From assembly GCA_007128085.1 (NCBI GenBank), contig SKYC01000207.1, positions 1 through 14,049 of the forward strand: a stretch of DNA of 14,049 nt. The letters run 5' to 3'. Below the pieces are notes generated by a model. That model did no database searches and was not told where the DNA came from. It was given only the letters and a program-made list of their open reading frames with translations. Position 1 is the first letter of the stretch; each line of letters begins with the position of its first letter. The position numbers were made by a program, and so were the translations under genes. This document shows, in pieces, positions 1 to 8,036 of this stretch. Origin of the DNA: Saprospiraceae bacterium. Its GTDB lineage: Bacteria > Bacteroidota > Bacteroidia > Chitinophagales > Saprospiraceae.

Positions 1-800
1 AAAATCTCCCTGCCCTCGAGTGCCGGAAATCGATCGATGTTTCTAAAAATCTCGGACTTCAGTTGATAGTAATACTCCTCATTGTCGGGGTACATATAGA
101 CTTTTAAAACTGCGAGGTTTACAGAAATTTGGGGGATTTCACTGTAATCCACCTGCTCGAGGTGAGTGAGAATCTCATCCATAAACAACAATTGGTATTC
201 CTGAGTGGTAAAAGCCTTTTGACTGAGTGCCGTGGCGTAATACCTCAGTTTTTCCGCCATGAAGAAATAGTCCAGATTTTTGGCTATCTGTTCGAGGTTC
301 AGACGCGTTTCTCTCTTCATCTCAGACTCGAGCATGTAGAAGTAATTTTTCTCTATCTCGTACTGGTGGTAGTAATAAGAGGCCGCTACTTCGTACTGGC
401 GGTTGGATAGTCGCCTGGCGGATTTCAATACAGAATTGTAGAGGGGTTCAATTTTTCGCCTCGCGATGGACTTCATCAGGTATCCCGCTTCGTGCAGGGG
501 GTTTTCCTCGAACTCTTCAATGGCGAGAAACTCCTCAATGAGTTTTAATAAATCCGAACACAGTTTCCTAAATCTCGCATCCGAGTACTTTTTTCCAGGG
601 TAGAGTTCACTAAACACCGCCTCCTTATTCAACTCGTCTAATTCTCCCTTTTTTAGCGTTTCGTAAAGGAGATTGAACAGCCCTATCATCTGCTCATTTA
701 CATTGAAATAGGGGGAACAAATAAATTTTTCCAACCTGTTTAGTTCGGCCGGTGAAAATGTCTCTATTACCTTGACTACTTTAATCCTTGCGATGCTCAT
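1..800 (-). CDS. Hypothetical helical protein, C-terminus beyond the left edge
   Basis: An uninterrupted reading frame of 266 codons runs from an ATG at 800-798 to the window edge, so the C-terminus is missing. It starts MSIARIKVVKVIETFSPAEL. I see no signal peptide, membrane segment or catalytic motif. The protein is rich in Leu, Glu, Lys and Tyr and looks mostly alpha-helical, with a tyrosine-dense stretch at about residues 142-155. The N-terminal pattern FSPAELNRLEKF followed by SPYFN (residues 15-33) resembles, from memory, an uncharacterised family common in Bacteroidota, but I cannot name a Pfam entry. It is transcribed divergently from the secreted protein at 1246, across 445 bp. Being cytoplasmic is an inference from the lack of a signal peptide. 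The reading frame is well supported; the function is unknown. Confidence 0.85.
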   Translation of the reverse strand, partial: MSIARIKVVKVIETFSPAELNRLEKFICSPYFNVNEQMIGLFNLLYETLKKGELDELNKEAVFSELYPGKKYSDARFRKLCSDLLKLIEEFLAIEEFEENPLHEAGYLMKSIARRKIEPLYNSVLKSARRLSNRQYEVAASYYYHQYEIEKNYFYMLESEMKRETRLNLEQIAKNLDYFFMAEKLRYYATALSQKAFTTQEYQLLFMDEILTHLEQVDYSEIPQISVNLAVLKVYMYPDNEEYYYQLKSEIFRNIDRFPALEGREI

Positions 801-1245
801 GAAAACAAATGGGGGTTATTACAACTTCTTCCTTCTTCTTTTGGAACTCAAAGTAATCAATTTTTCTATACCCGTCGGAGCTTAACCATCACTTTCTAAA
901 AAAGATTTACCTTCGATTTAAATTTGAACGGCCTCCAACCGGACAAAATTAAAAACAGCGGAGAAAATCACCGTTTAAATTACACAAAAATACAATTTTA
1001 ATGATCTGGCTGGCTGCTCCACTTTTTAAAAAATTTTTAAGGGCCCAAAACGGCTATTTTTCAAATAAATCTATGTCCTATAATTAAAATTAAACTACAT
1101 TCAACCTGCGCGATCAGAGACTAACGAATACCGAATTTGTTATATGATAACTCTCTTTAATATGAATAGAAAAAAAATGTATATAAATTTTTTTGTTATC
1201 TAAATCTAAGGTATCTTTGTATTTCAACCATTTGAACACAACAGC
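801..1245. other. AT-rich divergent intergenic region
   Basis: This stretch separates two divergent genes. It holds one convincing promoter for the plus-strand gene (1193-1219). Two minus-strand matches to the -7 pattern TAnnTTTG (951-944 and 992-985) could serve the left gene, but neither has a matching -33 TTG at normal spacing. There is a small inverted repeat, GTTAT-ATG-ATAAC, at 1139-1151, and a run of A and T tracts near 1024-1040. I see no RNA gene or plausible coding frame. Confidence 0.6.
1193..1219 (+). promoter_or_regulatory. Bacteroidota-type sigma promoter for the dockerin/T9SS gene
   Basis: A perfect -7 box TATCTTTG (consensus TAnnTTTG) lies at 1212-1219. A -33 TTG lies at 1193-1195, with 16 bp between the two, slightly shorter than the usual 17-23. 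The ATG follows 26 bp after the -7 box, implying a short leader of about 20 nt. There is no Shine-Dalgarno sequence, as is usual in this phylum; AT-rich bases precede the start. Confidence 0.6.
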
Positions 1246-3771
1246 ATGGGCTCAATTTTCAAAATACTACTCAGGACCGGATGGATACTCCTGCTTTGTC
1301 ATTTTGCTGTTATGGCCGTGGCTCAAAGCGGTCCCAGCCCCTATATTTCCGAAAAAATACTCATCAACTCCCAATACGATTCGGATAAGTACAATTCATT
1401 TGGCTCACTTTTTTTCATCATCAATCACCCCAATAACGGATCGGCTAAGGTCAAACAAACGGCCAAGGGTCATCGATACTTTGAATATACGCCCGACAGT
1501 AATTTTGTTGGTAGAGATACCATTTCCATTGAAGTTCACTACAGCGTTGGAATGAACGCCAATATAGGATGGTACCACTACGCTTTCGAAGTCAAGGAGT
1601 CGATTGTATACATCAATGACGCAGAGTTTTCCCTTCCCGCTGGAAGCGATTATACTTTTATCGATGTAATGGAAAATGACAGCAGCACGTTGGGTGACCT
1701 CAGTTTTAAGCACATTTCACTTGTCAGCAAAGGATCTGTGGACCTCGTCAACGATTCCCTGTTCTTTAAACCCGAGGAAGACTATCACGGAATGGCTTAT
1801 GTCACCTATACGGCTTGTGACAGCATTAACGAATGCGGAACAGCACTGGCCATCATCAATGTGGTAGATACGACAGACATTCCCACCCATGGAGAGATTC
1901 ATCTCCACACCATGAAAAACAGATCGATTCGGGTTACGATGCCGGATGACGGATTTGAACTCGTGGATACCGCTCAACTCGGGTTTGTCAATCCAATGGG
2001 CAATACCGGAATTTGGAATTACAAGCCCATTCAAAATCTGACCGGCTTGGATTCCTTTACCTTTGAAAAAGACGAGGAATACTACAGAACGGTTTATGTG
2101 ACCATTCACGATGTACCATCGCCCAATACATTTTTGGTCGACAACTACATTTACACTCCGGCCAATGAAGAAGTGGATTTCAATGTCAGAGACAACGACA
2201 TCAAGAAAAACGCAAATGTCAGCAGTTTTTCCAATCCCTCTCACGGTGACCTGACTCATCACGGAAGTGGAAACTTCACCTTTAAGCCCGACTCCAATTA
2301 CACCGGTTCGACGAATTTTTCTTATACCGTCTGTATTTCCGGTCATTGCGAAACTGCATGGGTTTTTATTTACGTGGGAGATTTGAATCCACAAAACGAT
2401 GAGACCTACTACCTGACGACTACCAAAAACCGACCTTTGGTAATCAATTACGAGGTACCCATTTCCAACTTTTCGTTTCATGTGACTCAGGATCCTTCCG
2501 CAGGTGAGTTGGAGGTGCACCCGGGAGTCGATACTATACAGATCGGTTGTAAAGATGTGATTGGAAACAATCTCGTTGTTTATACTCCCGACTCCAATGA
2601 AGTCGGAATAGACGAATTTGAGTTGGAATACTGTGTCGATGGCCAATCGGATTGTCACATCGTAAAAATAGAAGTTGAAATTATAGATCTGGAAGTAGAG
2701 GCCAATTGCCCCTGCCTGGATGACTGTGTATGGCCAGGGGATGTCAATTACGATGGAAAAGTTGACTTTCGCGACTTACTTTCTCTGGGGTGGTATATGG
2801 GTAGTGTCGGTGTTGAAAGAGAAGAAGTCAACCTGGATACCTGGTACGGACAAACCGGAGATGACTGGAGCAAAGAACAGGTTTCGGGAGAAAATTTAAA
2901 ACACGCAGATACGGATGGTGACGGCGTCGTACAGGTCGCAGATACTCTGGCTATTTCAAAGTTTTACAACAATGTCCACACCCTGTTGGTAGAACAAAAG
3001 TTAGATTTCAAGCCTTATTCGGTGAGTTTGGTGGAATCTACTTCAGGACCTTATGTGCCCGGTGATTTGGTGATATTCGATGTAGTGGTTGGATCAAATT
3101 CAAGCCCGGTAGTTGATTTACACGGCATTTCACTCACGTACAGCTTTAACAATACGCCCTACGATTTTTCTGATCTGGGAGCCAACGAAGCTCCGGATTC
3201 ATGGTTGACTTACGACGGTCCTTCCGTCTTCATGAGTAAAGACTTTGACGAGCATGTCGACTTTGCTCTGACCCGGGTAGATGGTTTGGGCGCTGCGGGA
3301 TTTGGTATTGTAGCGGAAGTGAAATTTGTCATTGAAGATGATTTCGACGGATTTAGAATGGTCCCCGGCGAACCCACTACTGACAAAGTAGAGATTGTCT
3401 TGGACAACATTGTCGGATTTTTTACCAATGGAAAAGATTATCAATTCCCCAGTTCATCTGCAGTATTTGAAATTTTCCTTGAGGGAAAAGAAAAAGGCCC
3501 AAAAGAGTTTGACCCATCACTATTGAGAGTGTTCCCCAATCCGAGCAATGCGGCCCAGGGAGTTCAGTTGCATATGAACGGAGGGTATTCAATAGAACAA
3601 ATTGAAGTTTTTGACATACAGGGCAGACTCTTGAGAACGCATACCGAGCGGATGGTTGAAAACAACAGGGGCTTTATAAATCTCAAAGAGGCTGCAAGTG
3701 GACTTTATATCGTCAGAGTGACTACAGATGGTGGTGTGATCACGAAAAAGCTGCAATGGGTCAGTCAGTAA
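1246..3771 (+). CDS. Secreted Ig/cadherin-like, dockerin and cohesin-like protein with T9SS tail
   Basis: This 841-residue protein starts with a signal peptide (about residues 1-27: basic start, hydrophobic core WILLLCHFAVMAVA, cut after AQ). Residues about 30-485 form roughly five Ig/cadherin-like repeats, marked by recurring YTPDSN or FKPDSN followed by (V/T)G, at Y81 and later. A Cys cluster (CPCLDDC, 488-494) precedes two EF-hand-like dockerin loops: D499-D510 (DVNYDGKVDFRD) and D555-D566 (DTDGDGVVQVAD). They lie 56 residues apart, with a Trp-containing insert between them. Residues about 586-745 resemble a cohesin-type beta-sandwich. Residues about 759-841 are a type A T9SS sorting domain (VFPNPSN at 762-768, then SGLYIVRVTT). 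By family knowledge the tail directs secretion and surface attachment; an adhesive or scaffold role is inferred. It sits alone between a divergent and a convergent gene and has its own promoter. No catalytic domain is visible. Confidence 0.9.
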   Translation: MGSIFKILLRTGWILLLCHFAVMAVAQSGPSPYISEKILINSQYDSDKYNSFGSLFFIINHPNNGSAKVKQTAKGHRYFEYTPDSNFVGRDTISIEVHYSVGMNANIGWYHYAFEVKESIVYINDAEFSLPAGSDYTFIDVMENDSSTLGDLSFKHISLVSKGSVDLVNDSLFFKPEEDYHGMAYVTYTACDSINECGTALAIINVVDTTDIPTHGEIHLHTMKNRSIRVTMPDDGFELVDTAQLGFVNPMGNTGIWNYKPIQNLTGLDSFTFEKDEEYYRTVYVTIHDVPSPNTFLVDNYIYTPANEEVDFNVRDNDIKKNANVSSFSNPSHGDLTHHGSGNFTFKPDSNYTGSTNFSYTVCISGHCETAWVFIYVGDLNPQNDETYYLTTTKNRPLVINYEVPISNFSFHVTQDPSAGELEVHPGVDTIQIGCKDVIGNNLVVYTPDSNEVGIDEFELEYCVDGQSDCHIVKIEVEIIDLEVEANCPCLDDCVWPGDVNYDGKVDFRDLLSLGWYMGSVGVEREEVNLDTWYGQTGDDWSKEQVSGENLKHADTDGDGVVQVADTLAISKFYNNVHTLLVEQKLDFKPYSVSLVESTSGPYVPGDLVIFDVVVGSNSSPVVDLHGISLTYSFNNTPYDFSDLGANEAPDSWLTYDGPSVFMSKDFDEHVDFALTRVDGLGAAGFGIVAEVKFVIEDDFDGFRMVPGEPTTDKVEIVLDNIVGFFTNGKDYQFPSSSAVFEIFLEGKEKGPKEFDPSLLRVFPNPSNAAQGVQLHMNGGYSIEQIEVFDIQGRLLRTHTERMVENNRGFINLKEAASGLYIVRVTTDGGVITKKLQWVSQ

Positions 3772-3890
3772 ACTATTCTACATCTTCCTATTTACCTTTT
3801 TATTCATTGGATTGAGACACGGACTCGATTCTATAAAGGCAATCAACTTGCATGGCTCTGCCTTTAAATCCTCTTTTCAAACAAAGGCCA

Positions 3891-4772
3891 TTATCCTTCA
3901 AAGTATTTCTGAATAATTCCTTTTGTGGCCGGTACGTAAGAACTGCCAAATAAATTGACGTGCACCAGCAAATAATACAATTGACTGAGTTCCATGCGGC
4001 TTTCAAAACCCGGAGAAAGAGGGTATTCTTCCTCATAGGCTCGGTAAAATTCACTGCTGAACCCTCCAAAGAGATGAGTCATGGCAAGATCCATTTCCCG
4101 GTGTCCGAAATACACCGCAGGATCAATGACAAAAGGAGTTCCACTTGCATCCGCTATCAGATTGCCGGACCACAGGTCTCCGTGCAGCAGAGAAGGTCTT
4201 TCGCGGGGATATATCTCATGGATGATGTGTATCCATTGTTCCGGCTTTTGGGTCAATTCCTCGCTGAGTAATCCGCCGGAAGCTGCCATTTCCAACTGAG
4301 GAAGTAGTCTTCTGTAAAAATAAAACTCCGCCCACTCTCCCATTTTACCATTGAATTGATCCAATGTTCCGATGTAATTGTCCATCTCATGACCAAAATA
4401 CCCGGCCTTGGCATTCTTATGCATACCGGCCAATTGGCGACCGAAAGTTTCCATGGAGCGACTTCTTCCGCTTTGAGAAATTTCAACAAAATCCATAACC
4501 AATAAGCCCTTCCCGTTCTCTTCCAATTGTCCGATCAAAGCGGGGGCATTCAGGCCTCCCACTTGCATCAACTTTTCCAAACCATCCCCTTCTGCCCTGG
4601 ACTGCAAGTCTCCTCCAGAATCGAAGTAGTATTTAATAAACCACCTCACCGACCCGGAATCCCACTTGAAGAGTTGACTCCCCTTTGCGTGGGAAATATA
4701 CTTTAATGAACCGGAAGAGAGGTCGGCACCTAAACTCTTAAGTGCCCTTCTAATAAATTGATCCGCTTCCAC
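3891..4772 (-). CDS. Fructosamine kinase family protein
   Basis: This 293-residue protein matches the fructosamine kinase / ketosamine-3-kinase family in length and motifs. A likely ATP-binding lysine is K47 (WFIKYYF). The family signature HGDLWSGN is at 197-204, with catalytic D199. The metal-binding motif VIDPAVYFGHRE starts at V215, with D217. DNYIGT is at 131-136. Family members phosphorylate sugar groups on glycated amines or proteins so that they fall off; the bacterial substrate is often unproven. The start is a GTG at 4772-4770, two bases after the regulator's TGA. The frame is closed by a stop further upstream and no ATG is available before residue 69, so GTG is the best choice. The close spacing suggests translational coupling to the LytTR regulator. 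It is cytoplasmic by inference from the absence of a signal peptide. Confidence 0.9.
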   Translation of the reverse strand: MEADQFIRRALKSLGADLSSGSLKYISHAKGSQLFKWDSGSVRWFIKYYFDSGGDLQSRAEGDGLEKLMQVGGLNAPALIGQLEENGKGLLVMDFVEISQSGRSRSMETFGRQLAGMHKNAKAGYFGHEMDNYIGTLDQFNGKMGEWAEFYFYRRLLPQLEMAASGGLLSEELTQKPEQWIHIIHEIYPRERPSLLHGDLWSGNLIADASGTPFVIDPAVYFGHREMDLAMTHLFGGFSSEFYRAYEEEYPLSPGFESRMELSQLYYLLVHVNLFGSSYVPATKGIIQKYFEG

Positions 4773-4774
4773 GA

Positions 4775-5506
4775 TCAGAGTCTTTTCCTTTCAATAATAT
4801 CTGTCAGATCGCCCTTGTAATTTTTGCCCACCGGGATCATTTTGAGTTTACCGTCTTCTTTCATTTCAATCGTATTGCCCACAATGGCATCGATGCAGTT
4901 TATATTTACAATATAAGATCGGTGAACCCGGATAAAAGAATCAGCAGGGAGCTTGGTTTCCAGGCTTTTCATAGTTTGCAGCGCTACAATTCGCCCCTTG
5001 GGAGTCCTGATGATGACGTAGTCTTTCAGACCTTCAATATACATAATTTCCGTATAGTGTATGCGAATAAACTTTTTATCCGATTTTACAAAGATGAAAT
5101 CCTCGGTTTGGTTGCCATTGGTATCATTAGAGGTTTTGTCCTCGCCCTTTTTTTCTACCTTGTCTCTGACCTTGTTCACGCATTTCATAAATCGCTCCAA
5201 AGAGATGGGTTTTAATAAGTAATCGACCACATTTAACTCAAACCCCTCCACTGCGTAATTGGGATAAGCCGTCGTCAAAACCACAAATGGAGGGTCGTCC
5301 AAAATTCGCAAAAAGTCCAATCCACTCAACTTGGGCATTTCAATGTCCAGAAAAATCAGATCCACTTCATTTTTTGAAATAAAATCGTTGGCTTCAATGG
5401 CATTGTTGCACCTGCACAACAACTCAATATCCGGCAATTGCTCAATATAGGTTTGAAGCACATCCAGAGCCAGAGGTTCGTCATCCACAATAATGGCTTT
5501 AATCAT
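4775..5506 (-). CDS. LytTR-family response regulator
   Basis: This 243-residue regulator has an N-terminal receiver domain (about 1-120) and a C-terminal LytTR DNA-binding domain (about 136-240). The receiver shows the acidic pair D8-D9, the phosphoacceptor D54 (FLDIEMP), T79 in LTTAY and K99 in DYLLKP. A polar linker rich in Asn, Asp and Lys (about 115-135) joins the domains. The LytTR part carries the typical IMYIEGLKDYV and FIRVHRSYIVN (191-201). I start it at the ATG at 5506-5504; a GTG one codon upstream (5509) is possible but less likely. The histidine kinase gene ends 100 bp upstream on the same strand, and the kinase-family gene follows after 2 bp. Phosphorylated regulators of this class bind direct repeats in promoters; the targets here are unknown. 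Confidence 0.93.
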   Translation of the reverse strand: MIKAIIVDDEPLALDVLQTYIEQLPDIELLCRCNNAIEANDFISKNEVDLIFLDIEMPKLSGLDFLRILDDPPFVVLTTAYPNYAVEGFELNVVDYLLKPISLERFMKCVNKVRDKVEKKGEDKTSNDTNGNQTEDFIFVKSDKKFIRIHYTEIMYIEGLKDYVIIRTPKGRIVALQTMKSLETKLPADSFIRVHRSYIVNINCIDAIVGNTIEMKEDGKLKMIPVGKNYKGDLTDIIERKRL

Positions 5507-5606
5507 CACTTTTAGGTTTTTTATGAAAGACTAATAAAACAGTCTATGACTGAGATATACAAAGAGAGATACCATGGTTTTACTTTGAATTTTTGTTGCG
5601 CAACCG

Positions 5607-6668
5607 TCATTCCAGCATCAATTCCAAATTTACGATATATTCTGCACTTTTATCCCTGATTTCCAAATGATGTTTACCCGGATACAGAAGTTTTAACCTC
5701 CGCTTTATATTTTCAAGTCCAATACCCCCAACCTCGTTGGATATCTCCAGGCTGTTTAAATCCGCCGGCTTGCTGTTGCGAATTTGAAACCAAATTTTAT
5801 TGTCTTCCAGTTTCATATGAAGCTGAACAAGGGATTTTTCAACCGATTTATTTACACCGTGTTTAAAGCAATTCTCGATAAAGGGAATAAACAAAAGAGG
5901 CGTAATTTTTTGATCGCTCATTGCCCCTTCCAACTCAAAAATAACCTCCGTTTTAACTCCATGTCTGAGTTTCTCCAACTCCAGATAGTTCTTTATGTAA
6001 TCGACCTCTTTTTTAAGAGGTACTTTTTCTGAATTGGATTCATACAACATATACCTCATCATGTCGGACAGTTTCAAAACAATGGCGGGGGCTGAATCGT
6101 CCTTTTTCAGTGTCAAAGCGTACAAGCTGTTGAGCGTATTGAACAAAAAGTGAGGATTGATTTGGGATCGCAGAAACCGAATTTCGGATTGCAGATTTTG
6201 GGTCGTGAGCTCTCGCAATTCCCTTTGTTGGCGCAACCAGTCAGAGATGATCTTCAGAACAGTAGAAGAGAGGACAATAAAGAGCGAAGCCAGGTACTGT
6301 TCTACCTGCGTTTCCAGCACTCTCAATTGCAGGTCGGGGTGGGCATTGAATTTCAGGTAAAACAGAAAAGTTCGAATCGGGCTGGCTATGAGCAGGGAAA
6401 CCAACAAGAGTAAAATATAACGGAATATTTTCTTTTGAGAGAGGTATTCCGGGATGAGGTACAATAAATTAAAGTAGACAACTCCCATATAAAAAAGGCC
6501 AAGAAGTAAAGCATTGGTCAGCCTGAACCAAAAGCCATAGCCCGGTTCCTCCAATGAGAAAAATACGGCGATTAGAAGTAACCACCAGGCTACATGGGTG
6601 AATGCTCTGCTGGTAATGAGGTCAAAAACAAGGCCCAACAGTTTACTCCTTTGGCTTTCTGTAGTCAT
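5607..6668 (-). CDS. LytS/YehU-type membrane sensor histidine kinase
   Basis: This 353-residue protein has about four hydrophobic membrane segments (roughly 24-40, 50-74, 81-105, 124-143). A short helical linker follows, then a HisKA-type internal region (the His_kinase family of LytS-like sensors) and an ATPase domain. The phosphoacceptor is H173 in SQINPHFLFN. The N-box is FIENCFKHG (E265, N266, H270) and the G-box is GGIGLENI (314-321). No PAS, GAF or periplasmic sensor domain is present, so the membrane bundle itself probably senses the signal. The gene starts with ATG at 6668-6666. It is followed on the same strand by the LytTR regulator, its likely partner, a standard pairing in Bacteroidota. 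The stimulus cannot be read from the sequence. Confidence 0.94.
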   Translation of the reverse strand: MTTESQRSKLLGLVFDLITSRAFTHVAWWLLLIAVFFSLEEPGYGFWFRLTNALLLGLFYMGVVYFNLLYLIPEYLSQKKIFRYILLLLVSLLIASPIRTFLFYLKFNAHPDLQLRVLETQVEQYLASLFIVLSSTVLKIISDWLRQQRELRELTTQNLQSEIRFLRSQINPHFLFNTLNSLYALTLKKDDSAPAIVLKLSDMMRYMLYESNSEKVPLKKEVDYIKNYLELEKLRHGVKTEVIFELEGAMSDQKITPLLFIPFIENCFKHGVNKSVEKSLVQLHMKLEDNKIWFQIRNSKPADLNSLEISNEVGGIGLENIKRRLKLLYPGKHHLEIRDKSAEYIVNLELMLE

Positions 6669-6971
6669 AAACCGAAATTATAATAATTTTCCCAATCGGC
6701 TTTGAATTTTTTACATTTTTCTACAGACCTTATGACGAACAGAGTAACTTATACCATTCAGGCCCAAAACACCTTCAAACTTAACCAGGGGGCACTGTAT
6801 CGGTTTTAAAGCCCATATGCGACCATTTTTCGGATATCCTGCGTGAGATATTGAGCAATTACCGTATGAATCATGAACTTACCATTTTAATGGATATCGT
6901 GTTTTCCATGATTTTTATTCTATCACAAGCCATCTTGTAGTATATTTGCGCGCCAATAAGTTGAAAGGAGT
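6669..6971. other. Divergent intergenic region between the sensor kinase and the pterin operon
   Basis: This 303-bp stretch must hold both outward promoters. A -7 candidate TAAGTTTG for the kinase is at 6783-6776 on the minus strand, and TATATTTG for the operon is at 6941-6948 on the plus strand. Neither has a clear -33 TTG at normal spacing. Two short plus-strand frames, 6732-6809 (25 residues) and 6866-6940 (24 residues), are too short to support as genes without other data. There is no tRNA or obvious riboswitch; the spacing leaves room for a leader RNA but I see no strong fold. Confidence 0.5.
6941..6948 (+). promoter_or_regulatory. Candidate -7 promoter box of the pterin operon
   Basis: TATATTTG matches the Bacteroidota -7 consensus TAnnTTTG and lies 23 bp before the ATG at 6972. 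That implies a leader of under 20 nt. The -33 element is poor: only a T-rich stretch lies at about 6912-6919. An AAAGGAG sequence at 6964-6970 is only one base from the ATG, too close to work as a normal Shine-Dalgarno site. Confidence 0.45.
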
Positions 6972-7388
6972 ATGGTCTATCTGACGAGAGTTGAAAAATT
7001 CAATGCCGCGCATAAACTATGGGTGGAGGAATGGTCTGAAGAAAAGAACAGATCGGTATTCGGGAAGTGTTCCAATAAAAATTGGCACGGTCACAACTAC
7101 AGTTTGCACATTACCGTAAAAGGGGATCCGGATCCCTATACGGGGTTTATCATGGATGCAAAAAAACTAAGTAAAATCGTTAAACGGGAAGTTTTGGATC
7201 ATTTGGATCACTCCAACCTGAATCTCGACGTTCCATTTTTAAGACCCGGACTTCAGCCGACTTCAGAAAATTTAATCAAAGCAATTTGGAAGCAGATTGA
7301 ACCTTCACTGTCTGAATTTAATTGTAAATTGCATCGATTGGTTTTGCATGAAACCGATTCAATCTATGTAGAATATTATGGAGAATAA
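6972..7388 (+). CDS. 6-pyruvoyl-tetrahydropterin synthase / QueD family enzyme
   Basis: This 138-residue enzyme belongs to the PTPS/QueD fold family, which acts on 7,8-dihydroneopterin triphosphate. Zinc ligands are H14 (NAAHKL), H39 and H41 (WHGHNY). The catalytic Cys is C33. D79-H80 (HLDHSNLNLD) complete the catalytic triad, and E127 (HETD) should anchor the pterin. Five residues separate C33 from H39 (GKCSNKNWHGHNY). This matches the animal PTPS pattern (GKCNNPNGHGHNY), whereas E. coli QueD has three (CGRLHGH). The residues before it (SEEKNRSVFGKC) also resemble the animal enzyme. I therefore favour pyruvoyl-tetrahydropterin formation for a biopterin-like cofactor over queuosine precursor synthesis; this is inference. 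The gene overlaps folE by 11 bp, supporting consecutive steps. The ATG start gives the expected family N-terminus. Confidence 0.9.
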   Translation: MVYLTRVEKFNAAHKLWVEEWSEEKNRSVFGKCSNKNWHGHNYSLHITVKGDPDPYTGFIMDAKKLSKIVKREVLDHLDHSNLNLDVPFLRPGLQPTSENLIKAIWKQIEPSLSEFNCKLHRLVLHETDSIYVEYYGE

Positions 7389-8004
7389 AAACAAAACCGT
7401 CACTTCTAAAGGGGATGGAGACCGTCCCGAAAAAAGTGATCAAGCATTCAGTAACTTAATTGGTGCCTATACCGATATCATTGATGGTGTTGGAGAGGAC
7501 AGTCAACGCAATGGCTTGTTAAAAACACCCGAGCGTGCAGCCAAGGCCATGCAGTTTTTTACGAAGGGGTACAGTGAAGATCCATCGGAAATTCTGAAAT
7601 CAGCGCTATTCGAAGAGAATTACAGCGAGATGGTCATTGTCAAAGACATTGAGCTATACTCCCTGTGCGAGCACCACCTGGTTCCTTTCTTCGGAAAAGC
7701 CCATATAGGCTATATTCCAAAAGGAAAAATCGTTGGTTTGAGCAAGCTGGCCAGAATTGTGGATGCCTTTTCCAGGAGATTGCAGGTTCAGGAACGACTC
7801 ACACACGAAATCCTACATTGCATTCAGGACAACCTCGATCCTTACGGGGCTGCGGTAGTCATTGAAGCGCGACACATGTGTATGATGATGCGCGGGGTTC
7901 AAAAACAAAACTCAATAACGACCACATCGGCTTTTACCGGAATTTTCAAACACGTAGAGACCAGAAACGAATTTCTAAAATTAATCGAAGCCAATTTAGC
8001 TTGA
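7378..8004 (+). CDS. folE: GTP cyclohydrolase I
   Basis: FolE converts GTP to 7,8-dihydroneopterin triphosphate and formate, the first step of folate and biopterin synthesis. The 208-residue length is normal for the family. Zinc ligands are visible as C97 and H100 in LCEHHLVPFFG and C168 in EARHMCMMMRG. Other family blocks include GLLKTPERAAKAM, GLSKLARIVDAFSRRLQVQERLT and the C-terminal TTTSAFTGIF. Residues 1-20 are polar and poorly conserved in type. The ATG at 7378 lies inside the end of the preceding pterin gene, an 11-bp overlap in a different frame, so the two are almost certainly co-transcribed and probably translationally coupled. The enzyme is cytosolic and by family knowledge a homodecamer. 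FabD follows after 32 bp. Confidence 0.97.
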   Translation: MENKNKTVTSKGDGDRPEKSDQAFSNLIGAYTDIIDGVGEDSQRNGLLKTPERAAKAMQFFTKGYSEDPSEILKSALFEENYSEMVIVKDIELYSLCEHHLVPFFGKAHIGYIPKGKIVGLSKLARIVDAFSRRLQVQERLTHEILHCIQDNLDPYGAAVVIEARHMCMMMRGVQKQNSITTTSAFTGIFKHVETRNEFLKLIEANLA

Positions 8005-8036
8005 TTGGATTCTATCAATAAAAACAACTTAAAATC

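Noticed and set aside
944..992. Minus-strand TAnnTTTG matches (TAATTTTG and TATTTTTG) as promoters of the left-edge gene
   Set aside because: Neither has a -33 TTG at normal spacing, and AT-rich sequence produces such matches often. They are mentioned only in the intergenic entry.
1717..2658. Long minus-strand frame opposite the Ig-like repeats
   Set aside because: It lies wholly antisense to a well-supported gene with a signal peptide, repeats and T9SS tail. Its translation shows no recognisable domain.
3834..3866. Inverted repeat TAAAGGCA / TGCCTTTA between convergent genes as a terminator
   Set aside because: The stem is only 8 bp with a 17-base loop, and no T run follows on either strand. 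It may be weakly functional but is not convincing.
6732..6809. A 25-residue frame beginning MTNRVTYTIQAQ
   Set aside because: It has no start context, hydrophobic segment or similarity I recognise. It is of a length expected by chance.
6964..6970. AAAGGAG as a Shine-Dalgarno site for the PTPS-like gene
   Set aside because: It is one base from the ATG, too close for normal function, and Bacteroidota generally do not rely on this signal.
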